Positions 16,215 through 25,318 of a stretch of DNA of 64,000 nucleotides are shown one piece after another; the stretch's first letter is position 1, and the number at the start of each line of letters is the position of its first letter. A program made the position numbers and the translations under genes. The notes beneath the pieces were generated by a model. It did not search any database. It saw only the letters and a program-made list of their open reading frames with translations, and had not been told where the DNA came from. The stretch lies in the NCBI RefSeq assembly GCF_934371575.1, contig NZ_CAKRNY010000001.1:1-64000 (forward strand). Reading direction: 5' to 3'. This DNA comes from an uncultured Blautia sp. (GTDB lineage Bacteria; Bacillota; Clostridia; Lachnospirales; Lachnospiraceae).

Positions 16215-17069
16215 CTATGCATCCTCTTCCGGTGCCCATTCCAAAGTGATCCTTCCGATCTTTCCCGAACGGAAATCATCAAACAGAACCAGGGAAGCCT
16301 TTGCATAATCCAGTTCTTCTCCCTTCTTCAGACAACCTCTGGAACGCGCAATCGCCTCCAGTACCTGAACAGAAGTTCCTTCCTCCTGAATCTGATAACG
16401 TTTTTCCAATAAACCAGAATATTTCCCTCTCAGAAAATCAATAAGTGTAAGGGCCAGCTCTTCCATATTTAAAATATCGTCCTTAATAGATCCAATATAT
16501 GCAAGACGCATTCCCACTGTTTCATCCTCAAATTTCGGCCAGAGAATTCCAGGAGTGTCCAGCAGTTCTACATTCTTATTCAGACGGATCCACTGTTTTC
16601 CCTTCGTTACACCAGGCTTATTCCCAGTCTTGGCACAGGCTCTTCCTGCAAAAGTATTGATAAAAGTAGATTTTCCAACGTTTGGGATTCCTACTACCAT
16701 GGCACGAATGGGACGGTTCTTGATTCCTCTCCTTCTGTCACGCTCAGTTTTCTCCCTGCAGGCCTCCTGAATAGCCGCCTGAATAGCTTTCATGCCGGCA
16801 CCGCTGCGGGAATCTACCTTTACCACATGGAAACCTTTTTTCTGAAAAAAATCTTTCCAGGCTTCATTCTGGCGTTCATCGCCAAGATCAGATTTGTTCA
16901 AAAGGATCAGTCTTGCTTTATTTTTCCCAAGTTCATCAATGTCCGGATTACGGCTTGCAAGGGGAACTCTGGAGTCTACAAGCTCAATGATCAGATCAAT
17001 CAGCTTAATATCCTCCTGCATTTGTCTTTTCGCTTTGGTCATATGACCTGGATACCACTGTACGTTCAT
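16215..17069 (-). CDS. ylqF: Ribosome biogenesis GTPase YlqF (RbgA)
   Basis: A 284-aa circularly permuted GTPase needed for late 50S assembly. The motif order is permuted as expected: NKSD (G4) near residue 57, then GIPNVGKSTFIN (G1), then LLDTPGILWPKF (G3). The N-terminal VQWYPGHMTKAKRQM is the family hallmark. It is the upstream neighbour of rnhB, a conserved pairing in Firmicutes. Confidence 0.96.
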   Translation of the reverse strand: MNVQWYPGHMTKAKRQMQEDIKLIDLIIELVDSRVPLASRNPDIDELGKNKARLILLNKSDLGDERQNEAWKDFFQKKGFHVVKVDSRSGAGMKAIQAAIQEACREKTERDRRRGIKNRPIRAMVVGIPNVGKSTFINTFAGRACAKTGNKPGVTKGKQWIRLNKNVELLDTPGILWPKFEDETVGMRLAYIGSIKDDILNMEELALTLIDFLRGKYSGLLEKRYQIQEEGTSVQVLEAIARSRGCLKKGEELDYAKASLVLFDDFRSGKIGRITLEWAPEEDA

Positions 17070-17096
17070 ATTTACCTCATTTTCTGTTATTTATTT

Positions 17097-17735
17097 CTAA
17101 TCATTTAACGGTCCAATATCTTTTTTGGGAGAGATCTGGAACCATAATTTTCCTGTTATGTATTTCTTATTCACTCTCCCGATATCGCCATAACGGCTGT
17201 CTTCACTGTTATTACGGTTATCTCCCAGCACAAAATACTCTCCTGCCTCCAGGGTAATTGCATTGGCTGCCATTCCCGGATTATTGATCACTGGAAAATC
17301 CTTTCCCTCTTTATAGGTCTCACCATTGATCAGGATTCTCCCGTTAACGATCTGAATGGTCTCCCCCGGAAGTCCGATTACCCGTCGGATATGCAGAGCT
17401 GCGTCATCGCTTCCATTGGTTCGGAATACAATAATATCCCCTCTTTCAGGTGAAGATGCCTTATATGCAAGCTTATTTACGAAATAACGGCTCCCGACAG
17501 ACAAAGTAGGCTCCATGGAGCTTTCCTGCATGGTCACTGACTGAAACAGCATCATAGAGGTCAATACGGCAAATATCAGTGTAACTGTTATCTCAAAAAC
17601 CCAGGTCAGCACTTGCTTCAATTTACCATCTTCCAGTTTCTCTCTTGCATCAGAGAGCGCTTTTTTCTCCATTTTCGTAATTTCCGGCATATTAAAAAGC
17701 TGTTCTTTTTCTTTTTTATTTCTTCTGTCGCTCAT
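17097..17735 (-). CDS. lepB: Signal peptidase I with Arg in place of the catalytic Lys
   Basis: A 212-aa type I signal peptidase with a cytoplasmic N terminus, one membrane segment (about 45-65) and an extracellular catalytic domain. The nucleophile box QESSMEPTL places Ser at 73, and the GDNRNNSEDSRYGDIG box near the C terminus is intact. In the box where family members have the general base (KR-VIG-LPG), this protein reads LHIRRVIGLPGE, so R117 stands where Lys is expected; the codon CGA is clear. The gene sits between rplS and ylqF, a standard location. It may be an active variant, a specialised form, or use another residue. Confidence 0.92.
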   Translation of the reverse strand: MSDRRNKKEKEQLFNMPEITKMEKKALSDAREKLEDGKLKQVLTWVFEITVTLIFAVLTSMMLFQSVTMQESSMEPTLSVGSRYFVNKLAYKASSPERGDIIVFRTNGSDDAALHIRRVIGLPGETIQIVNGRILINGETYKEGKDFPVINNPGMAANAITLEAGEYFVLGDNRNNSEDSRYGDIGRVNKKYITGKLWFQISPKKDIGPLND

Positions 17736-17803
17736 ATCTACTCCAATCGCGTAACAATCACATATTCCTTATTATCTTATCACATATCCAAGGAAAGAAA
17801 AAG

Positions 17804-17846
17804 AAAAAAATGCTGCCCAGACAGTCCTGACGACCATCTGCGCAGC
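17804..17846 (-). terminator. Terminator of rplS
   Basis: GCTGC/GCAGC stem with an inner CAGA/TCTG helix, followed on the minus strand by ATTTTTTTC. It lies 22 nt after the rplS stop. Confidence 0.75.
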
Positions 17847-17867
17847 AAATTTCATTTACGATTGAAA

Positions 17868-18215
17868 TTATTTAACAAGCTCTTTAACCTTAGCGGCTTT
17901 ACCTACACGGTCTCTTAAGTAGTTCAGTTTTGCACGGCGAACTTTACCACGACGAATAACCTCTACCTCTTTTACATGAGGAGAATGAAGTGGCCATGTT
18001 TTCTCAACACCAACACCGTTGGAAGACTTTCTTACTGTGAAAGTAGCTCTGGTGCTTCCGCCCTGTTTCTTTAATACAGTTCCTTCGAAGATCTGGATAC
18101 GCTCACGGTTACCCTCTTTGATCAGAGCATGTACTCTTACAGTATCTCCTACGTTAAACTGTGGTACTTCTTTTTTCAGCTGTTCTGCTTCGATGTTTTT
18201 AATAATTTCGTTCAT
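17868..18215 (-). CDS. rplS: 50S ribosomal protein L19
   Basis: A 115-aa ribosomal protein at the 30S-50S interface. It matches the family along its full length, with [21 protein letters not shown] and [13 protein letters not shown] as clear blocks. A GGAGAG site precedes the ATG. It has its own consensus promoter, a leader resembling the autoregulatory L19 leader, and its own terminator, so it is probably a monocistronic unit. Confidence 0.98.
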   Translation of the reverse strand: MNEIIKNIEAEQLKKEVPQFNVGDTVRVHALIKEGNRERIQIFEGTVLKKQGGSTRATFTVRKSSNGVGVEKTWPLHSPHVKEVEVIRRGKVRRAKLNYLRDRVGKAAKVKELVK

Positions 18216-18288
18216 TTTATTCTCTCCTTATTCTCTGGATGTTCTTAATACCCATCACGGTAACAGCGGACCATCTTTTTTCACAACA
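18216..18288 (-). ncRNA. rplS leader, candidate L19 leader element
   Basis: The 5' UTR contains GGTCCGCTGTTACCGTGATGG and the pairing GATGGGTATTAAGAACATC (GATG/CATC hairpin) shortly before the ribosome site. This resembles from memory the L19 leader RNA of Firmicutes thought to mediate feedback by L19. Not confirmed by a covariance search. Confidence 0.5.
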
Positions 18289-18294
18289 TAAGTG

Positions 18295-18323
18295 ATTATA
18301 CTATAGTTATTTTCCAATTGCAA
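18295..18323 (-). promoter_or_regulatory. Promoter of rplS
   Basis: TTGCAA (18318-18323), 17-bp spacer, TATAAT (18295-18300) on the minus strand. Confidence 0.75.
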
Positions 18324-18372
18324 CTATTATTTTGTAAATTCAAAGGCCAATTCAAAGAAAAAACATAGAAAT

Positions 18373-19248
18373 CTACCAACAGATAACCTCACAGCCAGTC
18401 TCTGTCACCAGAACGGTTACTTCCCACTGGGCGGAAGGCATTCCATCTTCGGTGCGGACTGTCCAGCCATCTTCCTCGTCTGTATATACTTCATCACTTC
18501 CCATATTCACCATTGGCTCAATGGTAAACATCATTCCAGGCTCCATGATCACGCCGCTGTTTTCCTCGGAAGTATAACTCACCCAGGGATCTTCGTGAAA
18601 TTCCAGTCCAATACCGTGTCCGCCGATTTCTTTTACAATTGTATATCCGTTTTCGAGAGCATGCATATGCACAGCGTGTCCCATATTACCAATAGGCTCC
18701 CATGGCTTCACTTTTGAAATACCGATTTCCACACACTCTTTTGTCACACGGACCAGTTTTTCCTTTTCAGGGCTTACATTTCCAATACAGAACATACGGG
18801 ATGAATCAGAGAAATAGCCGTTATAGATTGTGGAAACATCTACATTCACAATATCACCATCTTTTAATATCTCATTCTCAGATGGAATTCCATGACACAC
18901 TACTTCATCAATAGAGGTGCAGACACTTTTGGGATAGCCCTCATAATTCAAAGGTGCCGGAATCCCACCATGCCGAACGGTTTCCTCATGTACCCAACGA
19001 TCAATTTCTTCTGTGGTAACTCCTGCTTTAATATGTTCAGCCACATAATCAAGAACAGCAATATTAATCTTGCAGCTTTCTTTAATTTTTTCAATCTGTT
19101 CCGGAGTTTTAATCAGTTTATGATCCAGCAAAGGATAGCCTTTCTGTTTCAGGATTTCTACCTTTGTATCAAAAGCCTCATGGCATTTTTTATATTTTTT
19201 TCCACTTCCACACCAGCATGGATCATTACGTCCGATTTTTGTTGACAT
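18373..19248 (-). CDS. map: Type I methionine aminopeptidase with N-terminal SEC-C motif
   Basis: A 291-aa enzyme that removes the initiator Met from new proteins. Residues 7-23 form a SEC-C zinc motif with C11, C13, C22 and H23, a module also found at the end of SecA that may bind the ribosome. The catalytic domain follows, with metal ligands in VNVDVS, GYFSDSS, GGHGIGLEFHEDP and TIEPMV. This fused form is known in clostridia and is not a misjoin. Own promoter; AGGAGAG ribosome site. Confidence 0.95.
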   Translation of the reverse strand: MSTKIGRNDPCWCGSGKKYKKCHEAFDTKVEILKQKGYPLLDHKLIKTPEQIEKIKESCKINIAVLDYVAEHIKAGVTTEEIDRWVHEETVRHGGIPAPLNYEGYPKSVCTSIDEVVCHGIPSENEILKDGDIVNVDVSTIYNGYFSDSSRMFCIGNVSPEKEKLVRVTKECVEIGISKVKPWEPIGNMGHAVHMHALENGYTIVKEIGGHGIGLEFHEDPWVSYTSEENSGVIMEPGMMFTIEPMVNMGSDEVYTDEEDGWTVRTEDGMPSAQWEVTVLVTETGCEVICW

Positions 19249-19333
19249 TTCATTCTCTCCTTTTATCTGTGACTGTCTCTATGGCAATCTATTTTCTTTT
19301 GCAATAAATTTATTTGAAATCACTCTGTTTTTC

Positions 19334-19362
19334 ATTTTATACTTTAAACAGACAAATTGCAA
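19334..19362 (-). promoter_or_regulatory. Promoter of map
   Basis: TTGCAA (19357-19362), 17-bp spacer, TAAAAT (19334-19339) on the minus strand. Confidence 0.55.
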
Positions 19363-19413
19363 CTGATTTTAACATCCAGTAAAATCAACTGTACTGTTTT
19401 ATAATATGCATAT

Positions 19414-19460
19414 AAAAAGAGTATTTCATTTTCCTGCTAAAGAAATTTGAAATACTCTTT
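19414..19460. terminator. Terminator after the stator-like pair
   Basis: A 13-bp stem AAAGAGTATTTCA/TGAAATACTCTTT, followed on the minus strand by TTTTTATATG. It closes the two-gene unit at 19496-22057. Confidence 0.8.
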
Positions 19461-19495
19461 ACATTTTCGCGGGCATAAAACATGTCACGCCTCAC

Positions 19496-20422
19496 TTATT
19501 CATCATTTCCAGACATAATCTTGCTTAATTCATCAATCATCTCGTCATCTTTCAGCCGGAACTTAACCTCAACACGACGGGATGCCTCTTTATCGACATT
19601 CCCATTTGCATCCAATATAGGATTTGCCATGGAATGTCCATTTACAGTAAGATAATCCTGAAGGTCCAGACTCTGGTCTTCTGTCAGGAAATCACCTTGA
19701 ATATCAAGAAGATACTGTGCCACAGCAAGGGAACGCTGCTGAGACAATTCCAGATTATAAGCGTAATCTCCGTCTGTATCTGTATAACCATCAATAATGA
19801 TTTCAGCCAGATAATTCTTATATGTATCTTCCATCAGTACTTTGCAGTAAATCGGAAGCACATTGCGAAGCGCCTCCTTACCTGCATCTGTAAGCTCTGA
19901 TTCATCTACATCAAACAAAACACTTGCATCCAATGTCATGGCACCTGTCTGTGCATCCAGATTTACATTAATATTGTTATTCTTAAATTCTTTCTGAAGT
20001 GCTTCCACTACTTCTGCCTTAACACCGATAATATTGTCAATTTTGGTCTGCTGCTGGGTTAAAAGCGTGGTTTTTTCATCCAGGTCTGTCTGCTGCTGAG
20101 CCAGAAGCGCCTGCTGTTCTTTCAGCTTAGCCTCCTGCTCTGCCAGTGTCTGTGCCAGTGCTGTCAACTTCTCATCCTTTGTTTTAATTGTACCTTCCTG
20201 TTCCTTAATGGTATTCTGCTTGGCAAGAAGATCCGCTGTATACTCTGCCTGCAGGGCCAGCTTCTCATCTCTTTCCTGAATACTCTCGTCGTAGCTCTTC
20301 TGAGCCTGAAAAAGCGTCAATGACATGATCAGTATGAAAAGAAGCAGAACACCAGCCATTACATCGGAATAGGATCGCCATACATTAAATCCCCCATCCC
20401 CTGATTTTCTTTTTTTGCGCAT
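19496..20422 (-). CDS. MotB/OmpA-type stator protein (ZorB-like)
   Basis: A 308-aa protein with one N-terminal membrane helix (about 17-39) carrying D20 in SDVMAGVLLLF, in the position of the proton-binding Asp of MotB/ZorB. A glutamine-rich coiled coil follows at about 45-130, then an OmpA-like peptidoglycan-binding domain at about 170-300 (DVDESELTDAG, DGYTDTDGD, NLELSQQRS, NPILDANG, ASRRVEV). It lies 12 nt after the MotA-like gene and ends the transcript. ZorB of Zorya defence systems has this layout, but no zorC, zorD or zorE gene is near. Partner and cargo are unknown. Confidence 0.85.
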   Translation of the reverse strand: MRKKRKSGDGGFNVWRSYSDVMAGVLLLFILIMSLTLFQAQKSYDESIQERDEKLALQAEYTADLLAKQNTIKEQEGTIKTKDEKLTALAQTLAEQEAKLKEQQALLAQQQTDLDEKTTLLTQQQTKIDNIIGVKAEVVEALQKEFKNNNINVNLDAQTGAMTLDASVLFDVDESELTDAGKEALRNVLPIYCKVLMEDTYKNYLAEIIIDGYTDTDGDYAYNLELSQQRSLAVAQYLLDIQGDFLTEDQSLDLQDYLTVNGHSMANPILDANGNVDKEASRRVEVKFRLKDDEMIDELSKIMSGNDE

Positions 20423-20434
20423 GTCTATCTCCTC

Positions 20435-22057
20435 TTATCTGAATAAGCCGAATTTTCCTTTCTGTGCTGCCTTGGAAAGCTCTTTCATATTTTTGTTGAT
20501 TTCCTCCAGAAGTGCCTGCTGACCTTCATTCTGTTCTGCGATCAGATTACCAAGCTTCTCCATGGAATCATTTCGTCCACCAGAGACCAGAGCTACATCT
20601 CTGGTATTAGCAGCAGTCACCTCACCAAGCAGCTTGCGAACCTGCTCCATCGTCTTATAGGAAAGCCTCTGATACTGAGCAAAATCCTCCATCTGTGCAG
20701 TAAACTCTTCTGCCATCTTCTGATTGGCGCGGATAAGATCAGTGCCTGCCTGACTGGTACTTCCCACTTTTTCAATAGAAGACGCAGCTGTCTCAACATA
20801 TTTCTGCATAGCCTGATTGCAGGCAACCCAGAATTTGGCAGCTGACTTCTCTGCATCCTTCAGGTAATCCACCACATGCTGGTAATCCTGCTGCTGCATT
20901 TTCTGAATTTCCTGATTTTCGGAAAGAATACGATTAGCCGTAGACATGTACCGGGTCTGCAGACCTCCCATCTCTTTCACCATATCTGTAATTGCCTTGT
21001 CCTGTTTATCGTAAGTTTCTGAAAGCTTCTGGCTCATAGTCTGATACATGGCAGATGTGTACGCAGTATTCTCCTTCTGCGCCTTCTTCAGCTGATCCAG
21101 TGCCACATTAAAATCACGGAACTGCAGATGGAAGGAATTATTCATCTGCTTCAGGAATTCATCAGAAATCTCTCGGATAGCATCCTCCTGGCATCTGGTT
21201 ACAGAAGCCACCAGCATATCAAGAGAATCATTCATCTTCTGAAATGTAGGTGTGATAACCTTCTCAAAGCTGTCTGCCATCTGAACAGAGAACTGTTCAG
21301 CCATTTGTTTCATGGCACTGGTCTGCAACTTCTGACTTGCAAGAAGCAGGTTTCTGGATTCATTCTCTGCGGTAGGCATTACATAAGAATGAAACTTCTC
21401 AAGGAATGCCTGAAGCTCTTCTGTCATGGAAGAGTACTCGCCTTTCATGCCAAAAGTATAAATAATAGAAAAAGAAATACCGTAAATAGAAGTAAGGAAC
21501 GCTACCTTAATACCTTCTACCAGCGCTGCCACAGAAGATGTCATAGCACTGTAATCTGTGGGTTGAAAATCACGAAGTCCCCATACAAGACCAAGGAAAG
21601 TACCCAAAATACCAATACTGGTAAAAATATCCGGCACCATTTCAAGAAGCTTCTTATGAACATGAATATCAAGTTCATCTTCATTAATGAACTCCTCGAT
21701 ATCTCCAAGTCCCTCCTTACTGTTGTTAATGCTGTCTGTGAAGCTGTCCATCTTCTGATCAAGATATTTGTCATCAAACAGCTCTCCAAGATATGTAAGA
21801 TTCTTAGGATCGGTCTTGCCCGGAGTCTTAAACATGCCATTCAATTCATCTACTGCTCTGTGAAATGCTGTACTGAGATTATTCATGCGGAACATTCCGC
21901 CGAACATTGCGATCATATACAGAACTGCAATCACTGCCAGAAATACGAAATTATAAATGGTAGATGACATATTTCCTCTGCCGGCGTATAAAGTCAACGC
22001 CGTAGTTCCTGCAAGAACCGCAACAAACAATACAGAATGTGTGATTTTTTTCTTCAT
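20435..22057 (-). CDS. MotA/TolQ/ExbB-type channel protein with long cytoplasmic tail (ZorA-like)
   Basis: A 540-aa membrane protein with four predicted helices (about 6-25, 34-55, 143-161 and 185-204). The MotA/ExbB core motif is GILGTFLGLVWGL. After the last helix comes about 330 residues of helical, charged, coiled-coil-like tail. MotA itself is about 290 aa; a long tail is typical of ZorA and related stators. I chose ATG at 22057 (MKKKITHSV) with GGGGAGG upstream; the open frame before it lacks a ribosome site. Together with the MotB-like gene it forms an isolated operon with its own promoter and terminator. No flagellar gene is nearby. Confidence 0.85.
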   Translation of the reverse strand: MKKKITHSVLFVAVLAGTTALTLYAGRGNMSSTIYNFVFLAVIAVLYMIAMFGGMFRMNNLSTAFHRAVDELNGMFKTPGKTDPKNLTYLGELFDDKYLDQKMDSFTDSINNSKEGLGDIEEFINEDELDIHVHKKLLEMVPDIFTSIGILGTFLGLVWGLRDFQPTDYSAMTSSVAALVEGIKVAFLTSIYGISFSIIYTFGMKGEYSSMTEELQAFLEKFHSYVMPTAENESRNLLLASQKLQTSAMKQMAEQFSVQMADSFEKVITPTFQKMNDSLDMLVASVTRCQEDAIREISDEFLKQMNNSFHLQFRDFNVALDQLKKAQKENTAYTSAMYQTMSQKLSETYDKQDKAITDMVKEMGGLQTRYMSTANRILSENQEIQKMQQQDYQHVVDYLKDAEKSAAKFWVACNQAMQKYVETAASSIEKVGSTSQAGTDLIRANQKMAEEFTAQMEDFAQYQRLSYKTMEQVRKLLGEVTAANTRDVALVSGGRNDSMEKLGNLIAEQNEGQQALLEEINKNMKELSKAAQKGKFGLFR

Positions 22058-22119
22058 TGTCTGCCTCCCCTTTTGGTGTATTTTATAAATTTTTAATGAA
22101 TAATGGTACATTTTTTATC

Positions 22120-22148
22120 ATAATATCACAATATTCAAATAATAACAA
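22120..22148 (-). promoter_or_regulatory. Promoter of the stator-like pair
   Basis: TTGTTA (22143-22148), 17-bp spacer, TATTAT (22120-22125) on the minus strand, 62 nt before the start codon. Confidence 0.5.
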
Positions 22149-22150
22149 GA

Positions 22151-22210
22151 AAAAAACATACCCCCGACCAATGAAAAGGACGCTTTTCACCACAGTTCAC
22201 TGATCAGGGG
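22151..22210 (-). terminator. Terminator of the pheST-phosphatase transcript
   Basis: A long imperfect stem (CCCCTGATCAGTGAA with TTCATTGGTCGGGG, several G-U pairs) followed on the minus strand by TATGTTTTTTTC, 22 nt after the histidine phosphatase stop. Confidence 0.75.
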
Positions 22211-22232
22211 CATTATATCATATTTCATTTCA

Positions 22233-22844
22233 TCAGGCGTAAACCTTATCTTCCTTCAGGAATCTGGCTTTCGTTCCCTTCACTTCTACCAGATTAATAC
22301 TGCAGTTAGGCGGCACACAGCCATGCCAAAAGTGCTCAGGATCCTGATACAGATTCTGAAGAAGTGCCCTTACAGCACATCCATGGGAAGATACCAGAAC
22401 CGTCTTGTCTGCCAGAGAAGGATCTGTTGTTTTCTCCAACCAGAAATCTCTGGTACGATTCAGCACATCCTGGATATTCTCACCATTTTCCGGACGGGGA
22501 AACTTTAGCGGATCTCTGAAAAACAGATCAAACTCTTTGCAATCCGATTCCACGGTGTTTCCGGTCCGCATAATATGCCCTTCCAGAACACCAAAATTTA
22601 TTTCCTGAATCCGTTTATCCGGTATCACTGGAATGTCACGTCCTCCAAGAACCAGCCGGGCTGTCTGTTCTGCACGGGTTAACGGACTGGTAAAACAGAT
22701 ATCGAAATTTACATTTCGCAGAGCTTCCCCAGTTTTTCTTGCAAGGTCAATACCTTCCTGGGCAAGAGGAATATCCGCTGAGCCCTGGGCCTTATGCAGA
22801 TGATTCCAGGGCGTCAGACCATGTCTCACAATATACAAAAGCAT
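22233..22844 (-). CDS. Histidine phosphatase family protein (GpmB/CobC-like)
   Basis: A 203-aa phosphoglycerate-mutase-like protein. The phosphate-binding motif RHGLTPWN is at 7-14 and the second catalytic His lies in VSSHGCAVRALL. These proteins act on small phosphoesters or phosphoglycerate; sequence alone does not tell which. Its ATG overlaps the pheT stop codon by 1 nt (TGATG), so it is translationally coupled to pheT and probably made under the same T-box control. A terminator follows. Confidence 0.88.
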   Translation of the reverse strand: MLLYIVRHGLTPWNHLHKAQGSADIPLAQEGIDLARKTGEALRNVNFDICFTSPLTRAEQTARLVLGGRDIPVIPDKRIQEINFGVLEGHIMRTGNTVESDCKEFDLFFRDPLKFPRPENGENIQDVLNRTRDFWLEKTTDPSLADKTVLVSSHGCAVRALLQNLYQDPEHFWHGCVPPNCSINLVEVKGTKARFLKEDKVYA

Positions 22845-25261
22845 CAGCTTCTCAACTCGATTCCAAGGCCTTCCAGACCATTTAATATTTTCTTCATTGC
22901 TGCAGAAATTTCACTCTCTTCCAGAGTCTTGTCATGGGCACGGAACACAAGTGCATATGCCATAGACTTATAACCGCTCTTAATCTGACTTCCCTCATAA
23001 ATATCAAACAACTGATAGCTCTCCAGGATCTTTCCGCCTCTCTGAACAAGAATATCCTCAATCTGGCCAGCAAGAACCTGCTTCGGAACCAGCATACTTA
23101 TATCACGGGTTACTGCAGGATATTTGGCAATTCCTGTAAACTTATGATTGAAATTTGCAAATTCCAGAACATTCTTAATATCAATCATAGCGATGTATGC
23201 GCGGTCACCAATTCCATAATTGTCTGCAACCAGTGGATGCACCTCTCCAAGATAACCTACGGTTTTTCCTTCATAAATCATATTGGCCTGTCTGCCCGGA
23301 TGAAGGAACGGTTTCTCACTTGCCGGATCATATTCCATTTTCTTCTTCATACCGATCTTTTCGAAGAATTCCTCGCAGACACCTTTCATGTCAAAGAAAT
23401 CACCATTTCCATACATACCAAGTGTAAACATCATTCTCTCGTCCGGCAGTTCTGTAAGTGGAAGTGCCTTTGGAAGATATATATTCCCCAGCTCATACAG
23501 ACGAACATCTTTATTTCTTCTGTTATAGTTGGTTGCAAGAGAGGAAAGCATTCCATTCAGGGTGCTGGTACGCATAATGCTGTAATCCTCTCCAAGAGGG
23601 TTGCTGATTGTGATTGCCTGACGAAGCGCATGTCCCTCCGGGATATGCAGCTTATCAAATACCTTAGGGCTCTCAAATGAATAGGTCATACCCTCAGAGA
23701 ATCCACAGTATTCTGCAATATCTCTTGCGATACTCTCAATGCGAAGCTTAAATGGCATTTTTCCTGCGGTTGCCTCACCGGATGGTAAAGTTGTAGGAAT
23801 TTTGTCATATCCATAGAAACGCGCAACTTCCTCTGCCACATCCGCCATGCAGTGGATATCCTGGCGGAAAGTAGGTGCTACGATCTCATTTGTCTCCTCA
23901 TCATAGGTGAGCTCGATCTTTGCAAGATAGCCAAGCATCTCTTCTTTGGAAAGATTTGTTCCAAGAAGACCGTTGATACGATCCGGCTCAAATTTCACAC
24001 GGGATGGCTGGCTGACCCTGTTGCAGACATCTACCATGCCGCCGACAACCTCACCTGCGCCCAATTCTTCCATCAGCTGGCAGGCTCTGTCAATTGCAGC
24101 CTTCGCATTGTTCGGGTCAAGACCTTTCTCAAACTTACCGGAAGCATCTGTACGAAGACCGATTCTCTTGGAAGAAAGTCGGATGTTTGTTCCGTCGAAA
24201 CATGCTGCCTCAAAAAGAACAGTGTGTACATTATCTGTGATCATGGAATTCTCACCACCCATGATTCCTGCAATTCCAACCGGCTTTTCACCGTCACAGA
24301 TCATCAGTACGTCCTCATCCATAGTACGTTCCTGACCGTCCAGTGTAACAAACTTCTCATCTTTTTTCGCGCAGCGAACAACGATCTCATGATTGGCAAT
24401 GGTATCCAGATCATAAGCATGCATTGGCTGTCCAAACTCTTCCATTACATAATTTGTGATATCAACCAGATTGTTGATCGGGCGAATTCCATTAGAAGCC
24501 AGGCAGCGCTGCATCCATTTCGGAGATGGTCCAATCTTGATATTTTTAACAACTCTTGCGCAGTAACGTGGGCAAAGCTCTGGTTTCTCTACAGTTACTT
24601 TTACATAATCGGAAGCTTTCTCACTGTTTCCTGTTTCTTTTACTTCCGGAGGACAGAATTTCTTGTTAAAAGTAGCAGCTGCTTCTCTGGCAATTCCAAG
24701 AACCCCATAACAGTCTACACGGTTTGAAGTAATTTCATATTCAAATACAACGTCATCCAGTCCAAGCGCTTTAATTGCACTTTCACCTACGACTGCATCC
24801 TCTGGGAAAATATAAATTCCATATTCCGGAGCTTCCGGATACATATCACGACTGCTTCCCAGCTCTTCAATAGAGCACAACATACCATTGGAAGGTACTC
24901 CACGAAGCTTTCCTGCTTTAATTTTAACTCCGCCTGCAGTCAGTTTTCCGTCATGACCTCCAGCTACGCGGCCGCCATCAAGAACAACCGGAACCTTGTC
25001 TCCCTCTTTCACATTCGGAGCGCCGGTGACAATCTGAACCACTTCATCGCCCACATTCACCTGACAGATAATCAGTTTATCAGCGTCAGGGTGTTTCTCG
25101 ATTTTCTCAATCTGTCCGATCACAATTTTCTCAAGATCCGCATCAAGCTTTGTAAATCCTTCTACCTTTGTTCCAGACAAAGTCATTGCATCTGTATATT
25201 CCTGTGCGGTTACGTCAAGATCCGGCACATACATTTTCATCCAAGATAATGATGTATTCAT
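22844..25261 (-). CDS. pheT: Phenylalanine--tRNA ligase beta subunit
   Basis: An 805-aa subunit of the cytoplasmic (alpha-beta)2 PheRS. Domains in order: N-terminal EMAP-like tRNA-binding domain (about 40-150), B3/B4 editing domain, B5 domain, a catalytic-like core, and the C-terminal FDX-ACB anticodon-binding domain (about 710-805, NHKFTGIAKYPAVTRDISMLV). Length is typical. It follows pheS by 57 nt and overlaps the phosphatase gene by 1 nt. Confidence 0.97.
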   Translation of the reverse strand: MNTSLSWMKMYVPDLDVTAQEYTDAMTLSGTKVEGFTKLDADLEKIVIGQIEKIEKHPDADKLIICQVNVGDEVVQIVTGAPNVKEGDKVPVVLDGGRVAGGHDGKLTAGGVKIKAGKLRGVPSNGMLCSIEELGSSRDMYPEAPEYGIYIFPEDAVVGESAIKALGLDDVVFEYEITSNRVDCYGVLGIAREAAATFNKKFCPPEVKETGNSEKASDYVKVTVEKPELCPRYCARVVKNIKIGPSPKWMQRCLASNGIRPINNLVDITNYVMEEFGQPMHAYDLDTIANHEIVVRCAKKDEKFVTLDGQERTMDEDVLMICDGEKPVGIAGIMGGENSMITDNVHTVLFEAACFDGTNIRLSSKRIGLRTDASGKFEKGLDPNNAKAAIDRACQLMEELGAGEVVGGMVDVCNRVSQPSRVKFEPDRINGLLGTNLSKEEMLGYLAKIELTYDEETNEIVAPTFRQDIHCMADVAEEVARFYGYDKIPTTLPSGEATAGKMPFKLRIESIARDIAEYCGFSEGMTYSFESPKVFDKLHIPEGHALRQAITISNPLGEDYSIMRTSTLNGMLSSLATNYNRRNKDVRLYELGNIYLPKALPLTELPDERMMFTLGMYGNGDFFDMKGVCEEFFEKIGMKKKMEYDPASEKPFLHPGRQANMIYEGKTVGYLGEVHPLVADNYGIGDRAYIAMIDIKNVLEFANFNHKFTGIAKYPAVTRDISMLVPKQVLAGQIEDILVQRGGKILESYQLFDIYEGSQIKSGYKSMAYALVFRAHDKTLEESEISAAMKKILNGLEGLGIELRS

Positions 25262-25318
25262 TTTTTTAATCCTCTTCTCATTCTATTCTATCTATATAAT
25301 GTTAGATTTACCTTTTTA

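Noticed and set aside
19496..22057. Complete Zorya defence system
   Set aside because: Only the ZorA/ZorB-like pair is present; neighbours are map and a pheT-linked phosphatase, with no zorC, zorD or zorE.
23852..24727. 291-codon open frame on the plus strand
   Set aside because: Antisense to pheT, where every PheRS domain is intact.
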